Notes under the pieces: generated by a model
Told to the model about the DNA's origin: nothing
The model's input: the letters and a program-made list of their open reading frames with translations, nothing else
The model's database searches: none
Program-made: the position numbers and the translations under genes
Shown: positions 1-11,123 of the stretch, in pieces
How positions within the stretch are numbered: position 1 is the first letter of the stretch
Layout: each line of letters opens with the position of its first letter
Assembly: GCA_946902985.2 (NCBI GenBank)
Contig: OX336389.2
Coordinates: 128,127,572 to 128,191,571 of the forward strand
Reading direction: 5' to 3'
From: Meconema thalassinum
Lineage: Eukaryota; Arthropoda; Insecta; Orthoptera; Tettigoniidae
DNA: 64,000 nt

Positions 1-130
1 CACACACACACTGACAGAAGGACGGACAGACACACACTCATTGTCCCTGATTGAAGTTATAAATCTACTTTTTCATCATTTTTGCAAAATGAGAAAAAAG
101 GAGGCTAATAATATAACTACGGTAACACTT
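1..130 (+). repeat. 3' end of the ~146-bp-period repeat family (window edge)
   Basis: The window opens in a CA run followed by GGACGGACAGACACAC and then a TTTTTCAT...AAAATGA...AGGCTAA stretch. The same order (CA run, CACGGACAA, TTTTTTCATAAAA, AATAGGCTAA) closes the related copies near 22240-22410 and 28740-28830. I infer that the window starts inside the tail of a third copy. Confidence 0.4.
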
Positions 131-788
131 CTCTTTAAGGCTAAATGTCCCGTTTTTTAGTTTGTAATTCTGACACCACGTAGCAGCACCAAAGTGAGAC
201 AATTTCTTTTTTCAGTTTTCTCTTGAACGAAAGCTCGTATTTGCGATCGGAAAACCACTATGTATACTATACTGCAATTGAATTGATATTAATTCGATGC
301 ATTTTCCAAAATATGAAAAACAAAAAAGTTACTAACAGTTTTTTATATCTCTGCATAAAATATGAAAAAACCTGGTAATACGAAAACGGAGATTTATTTC
401 CTGATTCCAATGCATTTTTCAGAATTAAAATCGGGTGAATGGAATCGACATCATTAGTTTGGGAATTCTTTTGAAAAGGGTGGTAGGCGGCGCGGCTTCA
501 CAAGATCTCTTGCGCAAGGAAAATGATGAACACGCTGACAGGGCGGAGGGAGAAGGGAACAATTTGACGACAGGAAGGAGTTGTCTTCCTCTTGTCATAA
601 ATATTAAAGTTCGGCAAGTTACATGTACAAGTGCCCAGTCGTGGAACAATATCTGTGCAATAAAATTATACTGTAGTAGTGTCACAATATGTAAGGTTGA
701 CACAATGTGTCTGTACAGATTCATTTCTTACTTCCACAAACATTCTTGTTGATAATAATACATTCTAGGGGCTTGGGACATCTTGGTC
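131..788. other. no gene recognised
   Basis: AT-rich sequence. The short overlapping open frames at 425-752 show no family resemblance, codon bias or splice context. The last ~40 bases (CATTCTAGGGGCTTGG...GGTCATCAG) may be an eroded copy of the GGGGCC/GAT retroelement seen elsewhere in the window. Confidence 0.5.
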
Positions 789-797
789 ATCAGTCCC

Positions 798-1018
798 TTT
801 GGTTGGCTGCGTGGCTCAGCGGTAACGTTCTCGCTTTCTGTTCCCAAGGATGCAGGATTGAATCCTGGTGCAGCCAGTTGGCATTTGAGGGTGCGCGAAT
901 TCGAGGGAACCGTGTCATTAGATTTACTGGCACGTTAAAGATCCCCTTCGGAGCAAAATTCCGACACCCCGGCGTATCTAAAAGCCACAGTAGTTAAAAG
1001 GGACGTAAAACCAATAAC

Positions 1019-1090
<72 letters not shown>
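798..1090 (+). mobile_element. tRNA-derived SINE, family S1, with (TTA)n tail and 9-bp TSD
   Basis: The head has an A-box-like TGGCTCAGCGGT (812-823) and a B-box-like GGATTGAATCC, then a body with CACGTTAAAGATCCCC and CCACAGTAGTTAAA, and a TTA microsatellite tail from about 1019. The 9-bp direct repeat ATCAGTCCC at 789-797 and 1091-1099 brackets it exactly, which supports target-primed retroposition. Body fragments recur at 5655, 7198, 52857 and 60560. Confidence 0.85.
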
Positions 1091-1092
<2 letters not shown>

Positions 1093-1123
1093 CAGTCCCG
1101 TGTAGTTCATTATGTGTGTAACT

Positions 1124-2085
1124 GTATTAGAGTCAGGGAAACTTCACGTACGGTGTGTGTGTGTACTCTGAATGTCTGTCCCCACCCCCGCCCTATTAAT
1201 TCGAACACGGTGAAACCGAATTGAACAAAATTTGGCACAGAGGTTGAACACTAGCAAAGGGCACCTCAGTGTCATGTTTTATATCACCGCCATCTTGACG
1301 GTACGTAATGGCGGCCACCCAAATGTTCAAAGCTGAAATCAAATTACGACTAACATAATCATCCGATCACTATCAAATTTTGCAACAACATACCTTTATG
1401 TGGGGCGCATATTTTGACCAAACTACAAGATCATTAGCCCAATACTTTGCGGATGGCGGCCATGTATGTGTGCAAATCGATTGCCCCTGTCAATTCAAAC
1501 ACGGTGAAACCGAATTGAACAAAATTTGGTACAGTGGTAGCACTAGCTAAGGACACCTCAGTGTCATGTTTTATGTCGCCGCCATCTTCACGAATACGTA
1601 ATGGCGGCCACCCAAATGTTAAAAGCTTAAATCAAATTACGATCAACCTAATAATTTGATATCTACTAAATTTTGCAACATTATACCTTTATGTATGAGG
1701 AATATTTTGACCAAACTACAAGATCATCAGCCCAATAGTTTACATATGGCGGCCATGTATGTGTGCAAATCGATTCTCCCTATCAATTCAAACACGGTAA
1801 AACCGAATTGAACGAAATTTGGTACAGAGGTAGCACTAGCATAGGGCACCTCACTGTTATGTTTTATATCGCCGCCATCTTGACAAAAACGTAAAGGCGG
1901 CCACCCAAATGTTAAAAGCTTGAATCAAATTACGCCCAACCTAGCCATCTGATCTCTATCAAATTTTGCAACAACATACATTTATATGAGAAGCGTCGTT
2001 TGGCCAAGCTACAAGGTCATCAGTCCAATAGTTTGCATATGGCGGCCATGTTGGTTCTTTAGACTCTAATCCCTATTTTTTTCGT
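1124..2085 (-). repeat. three tandem ~293-bp units with GCCGCCAT motifs
   Basis: Units start near 1198, 1491 and 1784; matching bases are 294 and 293 apart. Each unit holds ATTGAACAAAATTTGG, ACCTCAGTGTCATGTTTTAT and two opposed GGCGGCCA/GCCGCCAT blocks. CAT positions are 1291, 1461, 1583, 1754, 1876 and 2047, so the spacing alternates about 170 and 122 (mean 146.5). To the left lies GTGTGTGTGTACTCTGAATG then TCTGTCC, the reverse of the CA/GGACAGAC ends of the 21.5- and 27.3-kb repeats, which suggests the minus orientation. Confidence 0.8.
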
Positions 2086-2405
2086 GAGATCTGAAACGAC
2101 ATCGTGAGGCCAATCACTATAACTTACTTCAATTTTCAAGGAAGTAATAATAAAAGTTCATTTATGTAGGACATTTTATTACAATAAGCAAATTATGAAA
2201 ATGCATACCAAGGGCAAAATTATTATGTATTGTACATATATATAATTAAAGTTCCTAAGATATTCCCATCTGCCTATTGTTAGCACAGGCAGTACTGCGT
2301 ACTTTAAACAAACAAAACATATTTTACCTAATTATTTCCTGTTTTTGAAATCAATGCTTCAATTTTTTCCATATCAAAGATAACGTTTCATGATTTACAC
2401 ACACT
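2086..2405. other. no gene recognised
   Basis: AT-rich spacer between the tandem trimer and the YqaJ pseudogene. I see nothing supportable in it. Confidence 0.5.
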
Positions 2406-2410
2406 GTATT

Positions 2411-4199
2411 TTACTTCAGCTCAGGTTCTCCTATATACATTGATATGGTCATCCTGGGATCAATGATCTCAGGCAACAAGATTTTCTCGTAGCAGAATGT
2501 CAGTTACATAAGAATTTTTTGTCTCCAGAACTTTTTATCCCTCTTTATTGTTTCTATGAGAATGTTCTTAGGCGTCCATACCACAAAATAACATATTTCC
2601 CGCTATGTTATTTCCAACTGGCTCTGGTTCTGGAAATAAAAATCATGTGAGTGTTAGAGAGTTATCAATCTGTTCTCTTCTGAATGGCACTGTTCTTGAC
2701 ATTCTCTAGGCTTTTTTTTTTCGCTTACTTTCTGCCAAACAAAATCCTTTTAGCTTTTTGTAGGCTTCCAGTATGGTAATATTCCGTGCAGTATAAGGGC
2801 AATTGACTTCGACTGTAGCGTCATCTCCTATTAATCCGTCTGGGAGGCACCTAAAAACCCATAAGTTTTATGTACGAAAAGACCACATTCTTTGACTTTT
2901 CTACCGATTTCTCCTCTAAATTTCGTTTTGCAATTCACTCATTATCACAGTCATACTGCATTGCTTTTGAGTGAAATTCGCCGTACAGAATGGTTGTTTT
3001 TTTTTTTTTGCTACTGGAGCCCATTTCGAAGTACGTTTCCTGTTGCATAGGCCTACATATCCAAAATTGGATGCCGTAAGTCTGTCATTTCTAGCTGTGT
3101 GCCACTTTTCATTTTCCCTTTGGGCCCTTGTTTCCTTTTCCAGTTTTTGTATACGGTCTTCACTAAGCGTTAGTTGCTTGATCTTCTCATCACTAAACTC
3201 TCTCAACAGTACCTCATCGAAATCCAACTGCATTGATCGGTTTCCATAGTCACGTGAGACAGTACGTTTCATTTCATTAGACTGTTGTTGGGACATTCTT
3301 TTCCCTTCTCGCGACGGAAATAAACTTTTTCGGAAAGCTGCTCTTCTTCTCTTTTTGCAGAGTACAGTGTCCTTCACTATTGTGGCATTTTTTTTTATTT
3401 TTTTTTTGTAAACTGATTTCCTTGTTTTATAGTGCCAGGATGGTCCAAACTGAAAGACCAGCCCGGCAGCTTTGGTTCTATGAGTGAAGGAACCTCGTTT
3501 CCCTCGATTGATCTGCTTACCTCCCGTGAATTTTGCAACAAGGGACATATAATTTTCGGCAGCATTGCTGGTGGTGTTTGATACTAGATGGGAACTTTTT
3601 GCAATTAGGGGCTGCAAACAGTAACGCATACGTTTAGTTGCAGTTAGCTGTTTGTCTTCACCTTGCCCGCTGGTAGTTCAAAAGTACTGCTTGCAGTTTT
3701 TATGGATCCCAATTTTCCATTTTCACAATCGCTACGCCTTTATTTTTCCACACAATGCATTGTTTTCATTTGAAGTCGAACTTGCTTCTCTGAAAAAAGT
3801 TGACACTGAAAGGTTTGTGATTTTTTACTCCTACACTTATGTATAAGAAGTAAAAAACAAACTACACCCGTGGCGCGACGGCCCATGAAGGGCCCAGGCC
3901 TACCAAGCAACCACTGCGGTGTTCAGTCATGTAGCCTGCAGATTGCGGGGTGACGTTTAGTCATGCAACTTGTACAGGTAAAATATAAGTGAAATCATAA
4001 CTGTTCAGTGCATCACCGATTCTATAATGCAAGCGTAATGAAATATATAATTTCAAATATAAACTAGGAAAAAAACTTACGGGTGTGTAGAGGTGTTTTT
4101 CTCTTTTTTAGGGCCTGACTTCCTTTTCTTGGTACTTAGTCGCAATCTCCCCTGGGATTTAGTGGAACGCCCTTGAATCGGTTTTTGTGGTGGCTCCAT
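2411..4199 (-). pseudogene. broken two-exon gene for a YqaJ-type (viral-recombinase-like) nuclease protein
   Basis: A minus-strand gene remnant. Exon 1 (4199-4081) opens with ATG, encodes a basic Lys/Arg/Pro-rich stretch and ends in phase 2 at a GTAAGT donor (4080-4075). A likely acceptor, TTTTTTCAG, lies at 3790. Exon 2 contains, in order, KMENWD, AENYMSLVAKFTGG, a basic linker, W-x(5)-RLTASNFG (the YqaJ-domain entry motif), PDGLIGDD followed by VEVNCPY, and finally FVVWTPK...LLPEI. The reading frame is open over 237 codons (2916-3629), but earlier and later blocks sit in other frames. One frameshift lies just before PDG (about 2843-2850), and there are stops near 2520 and 2706. The domain order matches YqaJ proteins common in invertebrate genomes, often transposon-associated; the PDG and E-x-K region is the PD-(D/E)XK nuclease core, here with N replacing the expected K. 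It is non-functional as read. Host or mobile origin cannot be decided from sequence alone. Confidence 0.75.
3868..3975 (+). mobile_element. SINE fragment inside the YqaJ pseudogene intron
   Basis: CGTGGCGCGACGGCCCATGA, GGCCTACCAAGCAACC and CTGCAGATTGCGGGGTGACG resemble the head and body of a tRNA-derived SINE type widespread in insects (recalled, not searched). It lies wholly within the predicted 3790-4080 intron on the opposite strand. No clear TSD seen. Confidence 0.5.
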
Positions 4200-5019
4200 T
4201 ATTCAGCAAAAACGAAAAAATTACTCCACGTGATGACCGTAATGCTCTCCACCAGTCGTAGCCTATCTACAGTATATGTACATGTATCTATTCTACCAGA
4301 AATACTGTCCAAAAAATAAAGTGCCGAAAATAGAACACCTAAGGGCATTAAAAAATAAAATTTTGCAGGTAAAATAAATTAAACAAAAAGTAATTAATGA
4401 GATCGATGAACTAAAAACAAGAAATCGTAACTAGGAACTGGTAAAACATCAAAGGATCACTCAGAAATATTCAGACCTTGACAATAATTCAGAACTAATC
4501 AGCACAGTCATTCGCAACATTGGACTAGATGCTCGGGAATTCCATACCGTCTGGTAAGTTTGTCGCTCTCTCAAATCACTCGAACTCCGCTCGCCCCCCC
4601 CCCCCCTTCCCCCTCCCCCAACCCACTCTCCATGACCTTGTTCTACTGCCGCGCCTTGTAGCAAATAAAGTAGCACTTTTATTCACAAACTTCCCAAAGT
4701 GATCCCGACGAATCTATTCAACCGATTTAGGTTTTCGATGCGGCTTTGGAATCAGTGAGTAAAACTCAACTTTCGTATTACCCGTTTTCTTTCGAATTTT
4801 AATCAGATATTTGAATAACAAACAGCAACTTTTCTGTTTTTGAAATTAAAAAGTAAACAATGAATTGATATCAATTCTGCTACTAGACTGAGTACATTGC
4901 AGTTTTCATATCGCAGATCGGAGCTCCCCTTCGATACAAAAATTAATTAATAAATTCAGCTTCGCTTGTGCTGCCATCTGTTGAATTATATTCTTACCAA
5001 AGTGTGGGGACATTTAGCC
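4200..5019. other. no gene recognised; C-rich tract
   Basis: No supportable gene. A homopolymer C run lies at about 4595-4608 within a C/T-rich stretch. The frame at 4461-4676 is just this low-complexity tract. Confidence 0.5.
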
Positions 5020-5025
5020 TTAAAA

Positions 5026-5485
5026 CCGCCTCGTTGCGTAGTGGCTAGCACTCTTGGCTGTCAGCGCAGAAGCCCGGGTGCGATTCCCCGCACTGACAAG
5101 AAATGTAATTATGGTCTGAGGGCTGGAACGGTGTACACTCAGCCTCGTGAGGCAAAAGTTAGAAGAGGCGGGTTCGATACCCACCTCAGCCATCCTGGAA
5201 GTGGTTTTTCCGTGGTTTCCCACTTCTACTCCAGACGAATGCCGGCATGGTCACGACTGCCTCCTTCCCAATCCTCATTTGATTTACAACTACACACATT
5301 AATAACACAGATTATTAGACAAATTCCACACACACTCAAGTACACGGGGCTACATGACCACGATGTCGCAAAGCCACTAAATGAATCAACAACAAACAAT
5401 AACTTCTCTTTAACAAGACAAACGGAAGCACAGATTGTCAGACAAATACAATACACACCCAAGTACACACGGCTGATAAACAAGA
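5026..5485 (+). mobile_element. SINE family S2 with two tRNA-like modules
   Basis: Module 1 carries TAGTGGCTAGCA (A-box-like) and GGGTGCGATTCCC (B-box-like). Module 2, after TGTAATTATGGTCTGAGGGC, ends in GGGTTCGATACCCACCTCAG. A conserved body follows (CATCCTGGAAGTGG, CCACTTCTACTCC, AATGCCGGCATGG), then a tail ending AATGAATCAACAACAAACAA. Part of the tail (ACAGATT-TAGACAAA-...-AAGTACAC) is duplicated at about 5425-5475. The open frame across it is fortuitous. Confidence 0.8.
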
Positions 5486-5654
5486 TCCCTGAAATGACAT
5501 AACAAGCCAAACGTACTGATCATCAAATTCCGAATTACAGCTACTTGTGGTCTATCACTGTAATTAAATCCCCGAACATCAATTGCTGGAAGGCCTATCA
5601 TAATACCACCACCATTTATAAGGTAGAAACACTGTAGTCCCGGCTTCAATTGCA

Positions 5655-5828
5655 GTAACGTAACGTGACTGGTTGTGTGTGTAGCGGCTGTACCCAAGGA
5701 TGCAGAATCGCATCCCGAGGTAGTCGGTTAGCATTTGATGGTAGCTTACTTTAAAAGCAAGATCCCTGGCCGGATCAGTAGATTGCCTGCACACAGGTTA
5801 CGGATAAATCCACTGCAGGTGCAGCAGT
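5655..5828 (+). mobile_element. degenerate S1 SINE copy
   Basis: GCGGCTGTACCCAAGGATGC, a B-box-like AATCGCATCCCG and GTCGGTTAGCATTTGATGGT line up with the head of the S1 copy at 798. The downstream part is rearranged and runs into a GAT microsatellite shared with the next element. Confidence 0.5.
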
Positions 5829-5859
<31 letters not shown>

Positions 5860-6640
5860 AATTGTTGTTTAAAGGGCCTAACATCTAGGTTATCGGCCCC
5901 TAATGGTTTGGGTGATTGTGAAGATGATAATAAATTGTTAACTATAACTAAAACTAACTACTAACTTGTATACTAGAAGAAGAAATGGAAAACAATAGGA
6001 GAATAAGGCAAATAAAGGACAGCAGGAAAAGAAATGCCCTCAACCCTCGAAGAATTGAGGATTGAGGGACTTGGAAGGAAGGAGAGCCATGAAAGGCAGA
6101 TAGGAAAGTGAAAGAGAAGAGAGTCCGCCCCAGAGGCAATGGAAAAAGGGGGGGAAACCAGACCCAGCTCAGGAATACCCCGGGGTCGCCAACTCCCGAA
6201 CTCACCCGCCGTGAGCCCTTGAGGGTGTAACACTATCGAGGGTGCACCAGAAGTGGTGGGGAACACACACTCTGCCTCCTTAAGGGCCTTGAGCAGAAGG
6301 CAGGAGATATCATGAAAAGAAAAAGAAGGCTGACCCCTCGAAGAATGAGGGAATCAGGAAAGATGAGACAAGGGCCAATTAAGGCGGGAAAGTGAAATAC
6401 TCCCTAGGCCTCGGATACCCTAATACCGTCGGGGTTGGAAAAGAACAAGCGTTGACCAAGGGAGGTCGACAGAAAAGATGACAGAGAGGAGCCCGGCACA
6501 AGTAAGTGGAAGCAATGCCGAACTCAGCTGGGGCCCCGTGGTCGCCAACCCACGTCCCACTAGCCGTGGGCCCCTGGGGGAAGGTGCAGTAGTAAACATC
6601 TGAGTTGCGCAGACACGGTTAACCATAAACATATCAGTTC
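5829..6640 (-). mobile_element. longest copy of the GGGGCC/(GAT)n-tailed retroelement
   Basis: On the plus strand it begins with the (GAT)n tail, then AATTGTTGTTTAAAGGGCC, TAACATCTAGGTTATCGGCC and CCTAATGG, so the element reads on minus with a microsatellite 3' end. Unlike the short copies at 12870 and 33836 it continues about 750 bp. The body contains a diverged duplication: CCTCGAAGAAT, AGGAAAGTGAAA and GTCGCCAAC-CCAC-CCGTG blocks occur near 6045-6225 and again near 6335-6580. No coding capacity recognised. Confidence 0.6.
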
Positions 6641-6659
6641 CGTACACGACCTTGGTGGG

Positions 6660-7195
6660 TCACAATCTACAATGGTGTTGGCCTTCAACAAGTTTCGATT
6701 CGATCGAACTCTAAGTGGTGAAATTCAACGGAGGACATGCTGTAAGGAGACGTGCAAAGTACTGTAGACTATTTCTGTAGATTGATGTAAAAATACTTCT
6801 TACAACCATGAACCTGACATTACCCACTCTATGCTAAGGCAGAAGGTAAGCTTCTCTTTGAAACGTAAGGCAGTTGAAGAATCATGCGAACACACTGGAC
6901 AAGGAGGAATTTCTACAAAATACAATGATCCAATTTCGACAGGGCGGAATAAGCAAACTACACTACATTAAAGTCATGGCATATAAATTTCTAGCTTCAA
7001 TTTAAAAATGTTAAATTGTAATTCAAAGTGACTCATAATTTTAACCACACTTATCGAATCGCACTGAATTTGGTTGCCAGTCCTCAGTATGATTACGTGG
7101 AAGGGAAAATGTGTGACGCAACTCCTATATCTGGTAAATAATGAGGCTACGCAACGAAGATATATTCTCGTATTTGGTACGCAACTATGAAGCAC
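6660..7195. other. no gene recognised
   Basis: Non-repetitive as far as I can see; short frames only. Confidence 0.4.
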
Positions 7196-7197
7196 GG

Positions 7198-7290
7198 AGT
7201 AGACTTACTAGCACGTTAAAGATCCCCTTGTGGGAAATTCTGGCACCCAGGGGTCTCTAAAGCCGCAGTAGTTGAAAGTGACAACATTAA
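7198..7290 (+). mobile_element. 3' fragment of an S1 SINE
   Basis: TTACTAGCACGTTAAAGATC, CCCTTGTGGGAAATTC and GCCGCAGTAGTTGAAAGT match the body and tail of the S1 copy at 798-1018. The tRNA-like head is absent, consistent with 5' truncation. Confidence 0.7.
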
Positions 7291-7375
7291 CTTACAGTAC
7301 TTCATATTCACACATCAAAATAAGGTTTGCATATTGCTGGCCAAGAGTCGTAGTGGTGTCAAACCCTTTAGTCGT

Positions 7376-7780
7376 TCTTGCGTGCGTGTATATCGACTGT
7401 GTACACTCGCCTGTGTCAATGAGGATAGATCTGTGCGAGTGTGGAGACGACCCGGTGAAGGTATGCACGACCAATACAAATGGGACCGATACCATAAGCG
7501 AGGAGGTGGTGCAATGTTTTGGGGTGGCATCATGTATGGTCACCGAACCCCTCTTGTGTACATCCCAAGGAGTAAGAAAGGCATACGTTACAGAGATACT
7601 ACCCTGGCACCTGTAGTGAAAGGCTATGCTGACAATTTCGGCCCAAATTTCCCTTTAGTTGACGATAACGATCGCCCGCACAGAGCTGGCATTGTCAATG
7701 CCTTTCTTCAGGAGAATGGTATTCACAGAATGGAATGGCTTGCCTATGCTCCCGATCTCAATTGTGTAGAGCAGGCGTAG
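7376..7780 (+). pseudogene. C-terminal part of a Tc1-type transposase
   Basis: The frame holds the Tc1-family order VRVWRRPGE, GGGAMFWGGIM, RYRDTTLAPVV, DDNDRPHRAGIV, FLQENGIHRMEW and APDLNCVEQ, followed at once by a TAG stop. The DDN aspartate and the VEQ glutamate would be the second and third residues of the DD34E catalytic triad. The segment expected to carry the first aspartate is eroded, the paired/HTH DNA-binding half is missing, and the WD-x-L tail after the glutamate is gone. This is therefore a dead transposase fragment. It abuts the long (TG)n tract, whose expansion may have removed the 3' end and inverted terminus (inference). Confidence 0.85.
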
Positions 7781-7845
7781 ACACTGCTTAATAAATAAGT
7801 CCGTCCTCACTTTTATCTCCACTGTGCTCCATAGCAATATGCAAA

Positions 7846-8658
<813 letters not shown>

Positions 8659-8662
8659 CCAT

Positions 8663-9135
8663 TTTATGTTCGGCCCGGACTATTATATGTCAGAAAACTG
8701 TACTATAATGAGGCTCATTATAACACTGTTTTTCATTATGAAACAGTTTCTCCCACCAATCAGAGCTCAAGAAACAGTTGTTTGACCAATTAGATAATTA
8801 GATGCGCTGAGTTCCACGGGCTTCTAATTTGAATTTCACTGCATGGCCTAGTGTCATAGTAGGGTAATCGAGGAGGCCATGGTCAAATACAAGGCATTCT
8901 CTGCGTTTCATGCGCTCTGTTCAGTACATAAAACTGGCGAAATCTCGACAGATATTTATGAATATTTATGTTCGAACATAAAATAGTTATAATAAGTATC
9001 GTCGAACATAAACAGTCGTATGCAACTCGCCTATAATGGTAATTAAGACACTCGTATGAAAATTATAAAACTCGCATACGCTCGTTTTATAAACATACTC
9101 GTGTCTTAATTATTGTCATTATAGGCTCGTTTCAT
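8663..9135 (+). mobile_element. 480-bp hairpin element, family P, copy A
   Basis: Shares its whole length with 22973-23455 (plus), and with 13771-14175 plus 17631-17690 and 51446-51927 (minus). Landmarks: TATTATATGTCAGAAAACTG, CAATCAGAGCTCAAGAAACA, AAAACTGGCGAAATCTCGAC, TTATGTTCGAACATAAAATA. The last ~100 bp form a palindrome (GCCTATAATGG...AATTAAGACACTCGTATG against CATACTCGTGTCTTAATTAT...CCATTATAGGC type arms). No coding capacity and no convincing terminal repeats, so its class is undecided. Confidence 0.8.
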
Positions 9136-9184
9136 AATGTACTATTATCGAATCTCTTCTGCTGATTCATATCGTATCTTTATC

Positions 9185-10071
9185 CCAGTATAAAGACAAG
9201 GAATCAGAAGTTGACTGTGCTGTATATCGCACGGTAGTGAGACCTGTCGTGATGTCTGGTTCGGAGACTTGGACACTAACACAAGGTGTTGAGGAATTGT
9301 TAAGGAGATGGGAAAGGAAGATACTCCGGAAAGTTGTTGTTGATTCATTTAGAGGCTTTGCGTCATCGTGGTCATGAAGCCTCGTGCACTTGGGTGTGTG
9401 TGTGTGTGTTTTTCTGATAACCTGTGTCATTGTAATGGCTGTATTGTGTGTGTATTTGTAATTTTAGATGAGGATTGGGAAGGCGGCTGCCGTAGACTTA
9501 TTTCACGATCCATCCCGACATTCGCCTGTAGTGGAAGTGGGAAACCACAGAAGACCACTTCCAGGATGGCTGAGGTGGGAATCAAAACCACCTCTTCTCA
9601 GTTTTACCTTACGAGGCTGAGTGTACCCCGTTCCAGCCCTCAGGCCAGAATTAAATTTCTTGGCAGAGCCGGGAATCGAACCCGGATCTCCGCGGTGACA
9701 GGCTCAGGAAAGTATATGGTCCAGTAAAAGAGGATGAATTCTGGCGAATCAGAAATAATATGGAGAAAAGGGAGTTGTATGATAAACAAGATATACTAGT
9801 GGAGATAAAGAGTATTAGACTGCGTTGGTTGGAACATGTAGAAAGCATGACAGAGAACAGGATGGTAAGAAGGTCTTCAACGGGAAGCCGGGAGGACGAC
9901 GTGTGAGGGGAAGACCTAGGACAAGATGGCTGGATAACGTGGAGGAGGATCTAAGAAAGATCGGAATCAGAAGATGGAGATCCAAACCAGTCAACAGGGA
10001 AGAATGGGTTGAGATTGTCCGGGAGGCCAAGGTAGCGCCAAGGAGTGAGTTGAGTTGAGTTGAGTTGAGTT
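9185..10071 (+). pseudogene. C-terminal end of a non-LTR retrotransposon RT polyprotein, split by a SINE
   Basis: Upstream of the SINE the frame reads VVRPVVMSGSETWTLTQ then RWERKILRK. Downstream it resumes with YGPVKEDEFWRIRNN, ELYDKQDILVEIKSIRLRW and EHVE. After a frameshift it shows GRPRTRWLDNVEEDLRKIGI and REEW-IVREAK. This is the usual region after the RT palm in RTE/craniata-type LINE ORF2. It ends in a (GAGTT)n tail (10044-10070) followed by GGTGA repeats. No RT core remains, so it is 5'-truncated and inactive. Clade assignment would need a search. Confidence 0.8.
9335..9702 (-). mobile_element. S2 SINE inserted into the LINE remnant, 11-bp near-perfect TSD
   Basis: A minus-strand copy of the two-module SINE. 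The tail appears on plus as TGTTGTTGATTCATTTAGAG, and the two B-box complements are GGTGGGAATCAAAACC and GGGAATCGAACCCGG. The flanks CTCCGGAAAGT (9324-9334) and CTCAGGAAAGT (9703-9713) match at 10 of 11 bases, and the LINE frame can be read across the gap. That defines both ends. Confidence 0.85.
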
Positions 10072-10091
10072 CAGGTGAGGTGAGGTGAGGA

Positions 10092-10671
10092 AGCGAAAGA
10101 GCAAGAATGAGCTATTGATGCATTTTAAAAGGAACATTCGTCTCTTTGCTTTTAGCCATACTACAACAATCTTCTTTGTCACAATCGTAAAAATGGCAAC
10201 CTTGTATGCATGCATGTCGCTCTGTTGTGCTTGCAAATACTGTATCATTCTCTGTAAGTTTTTTAAACATTATAATAGTGGCTTTGAGATCTTACAAGAG
10301 AATGAGTCTTTAGCTGAAATTACCTGTAATCAAAGAAATAGACGTGGAAATAAACTAAATGAATTTTCGCACTCGACTGATACAAACTAATCGAGGAAAT
10401 GTAACTTATTGAAGTAATATCAAATGCTGTGAAACTCACTAGAAAACGATGGAAAGGTATTAAATATTTAAATTAACGGAACACTGCTTTGAACTGAAGC
10501 TAAAGAAAATGACTACCATGTTCTTTGTGGACAACGTCATTACCAAATGATTTTTTAAATCGTACCCATCTGCAACAATTTTCTTCTGGTCTACATCGCT
10601 ATATGGACACTCTTCTGCACTATTAAAACAAAGCAGCCACTGCTTATGCCAATAAGAAATTAAGTTTAAAG
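10092..10671. other. no gene recognised
   Basis: The frame at 10085-10390 lacks any recognisable domain. Nothing else supported. Confidence 0.4.
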
Positions 10672-10748
10672 TCTGAAATTATTGGTATATTGGCTTTCAC
10701 GGCCGGTGAATTAAAACTCAGCAATTCTTCTAGGTTTGTGCCGTGTCT

Positions 10749-10820
10749 TGTGTGGGGTTTCGCCTAGGACACCAAGCTGGCTCATCGGCGGGCTCTTGGT
10801 GCCCCGCGAGGACCCCCACT
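10749..10820 (-). ncRNA. degenerate second hammerhead copy
   Basis: The reverse complement has the same core (CCGATGAG ... GGCGAAAC) and the same U4-to-C change as the right-arm copy. Stem I, however, is CTCGC against GCCCG (two mismatches), and stem III keeps only about five pairs. Probably inactive; it shows that the core variant is shared by both arms rather than a new mutation in one. Confidence 0.6.
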
Positions 10821-11123
10821 GGAGTGACGAACTGCGCGCCACCTCCCTTTATATTAGGTGCAACTGCACCACTTGACTGCGAGAACTAAATGCTCAAGCA
10901 GCCTTAACCTCCCTATGAAGGCTTCCAAAAAGATGGTATATTGGCTTTCACGGCCGGTGAAAGCCAATTGCTGAGTTTTAATTCACCGGCCGTGAAAGCC
11001 AATATACCATCTTTTTGGAAGCCTTCATAGGGAGGTTAAGGTTGCTTGAGCATTTAGTTCTCGCAGTCAAGTGGTGCAGTTGCACCTAATATAAAGGGAG
11101 GTGGCGCGCAGTTCGTCACTCCA

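Noticed and set aside
1124..2085. ATTAGAGTC/GACTCTAAT at the borders of the 293-bp array as TIRs
   Set aside because: Only about 9-11 bases match and no target duplication is seen; could be chance.
4966..5794. Open frames of 70-178 codons on both strands
   Set aside because: They lie over the S2 and S1 SINEs, and equivalent frames recur in other SINE copies with stops.
5954..6647. Ser/Pro-rich minus-strand frames
   Set aside because: Overlapping phases over the non-coding GGGGCC-family element; no domain.
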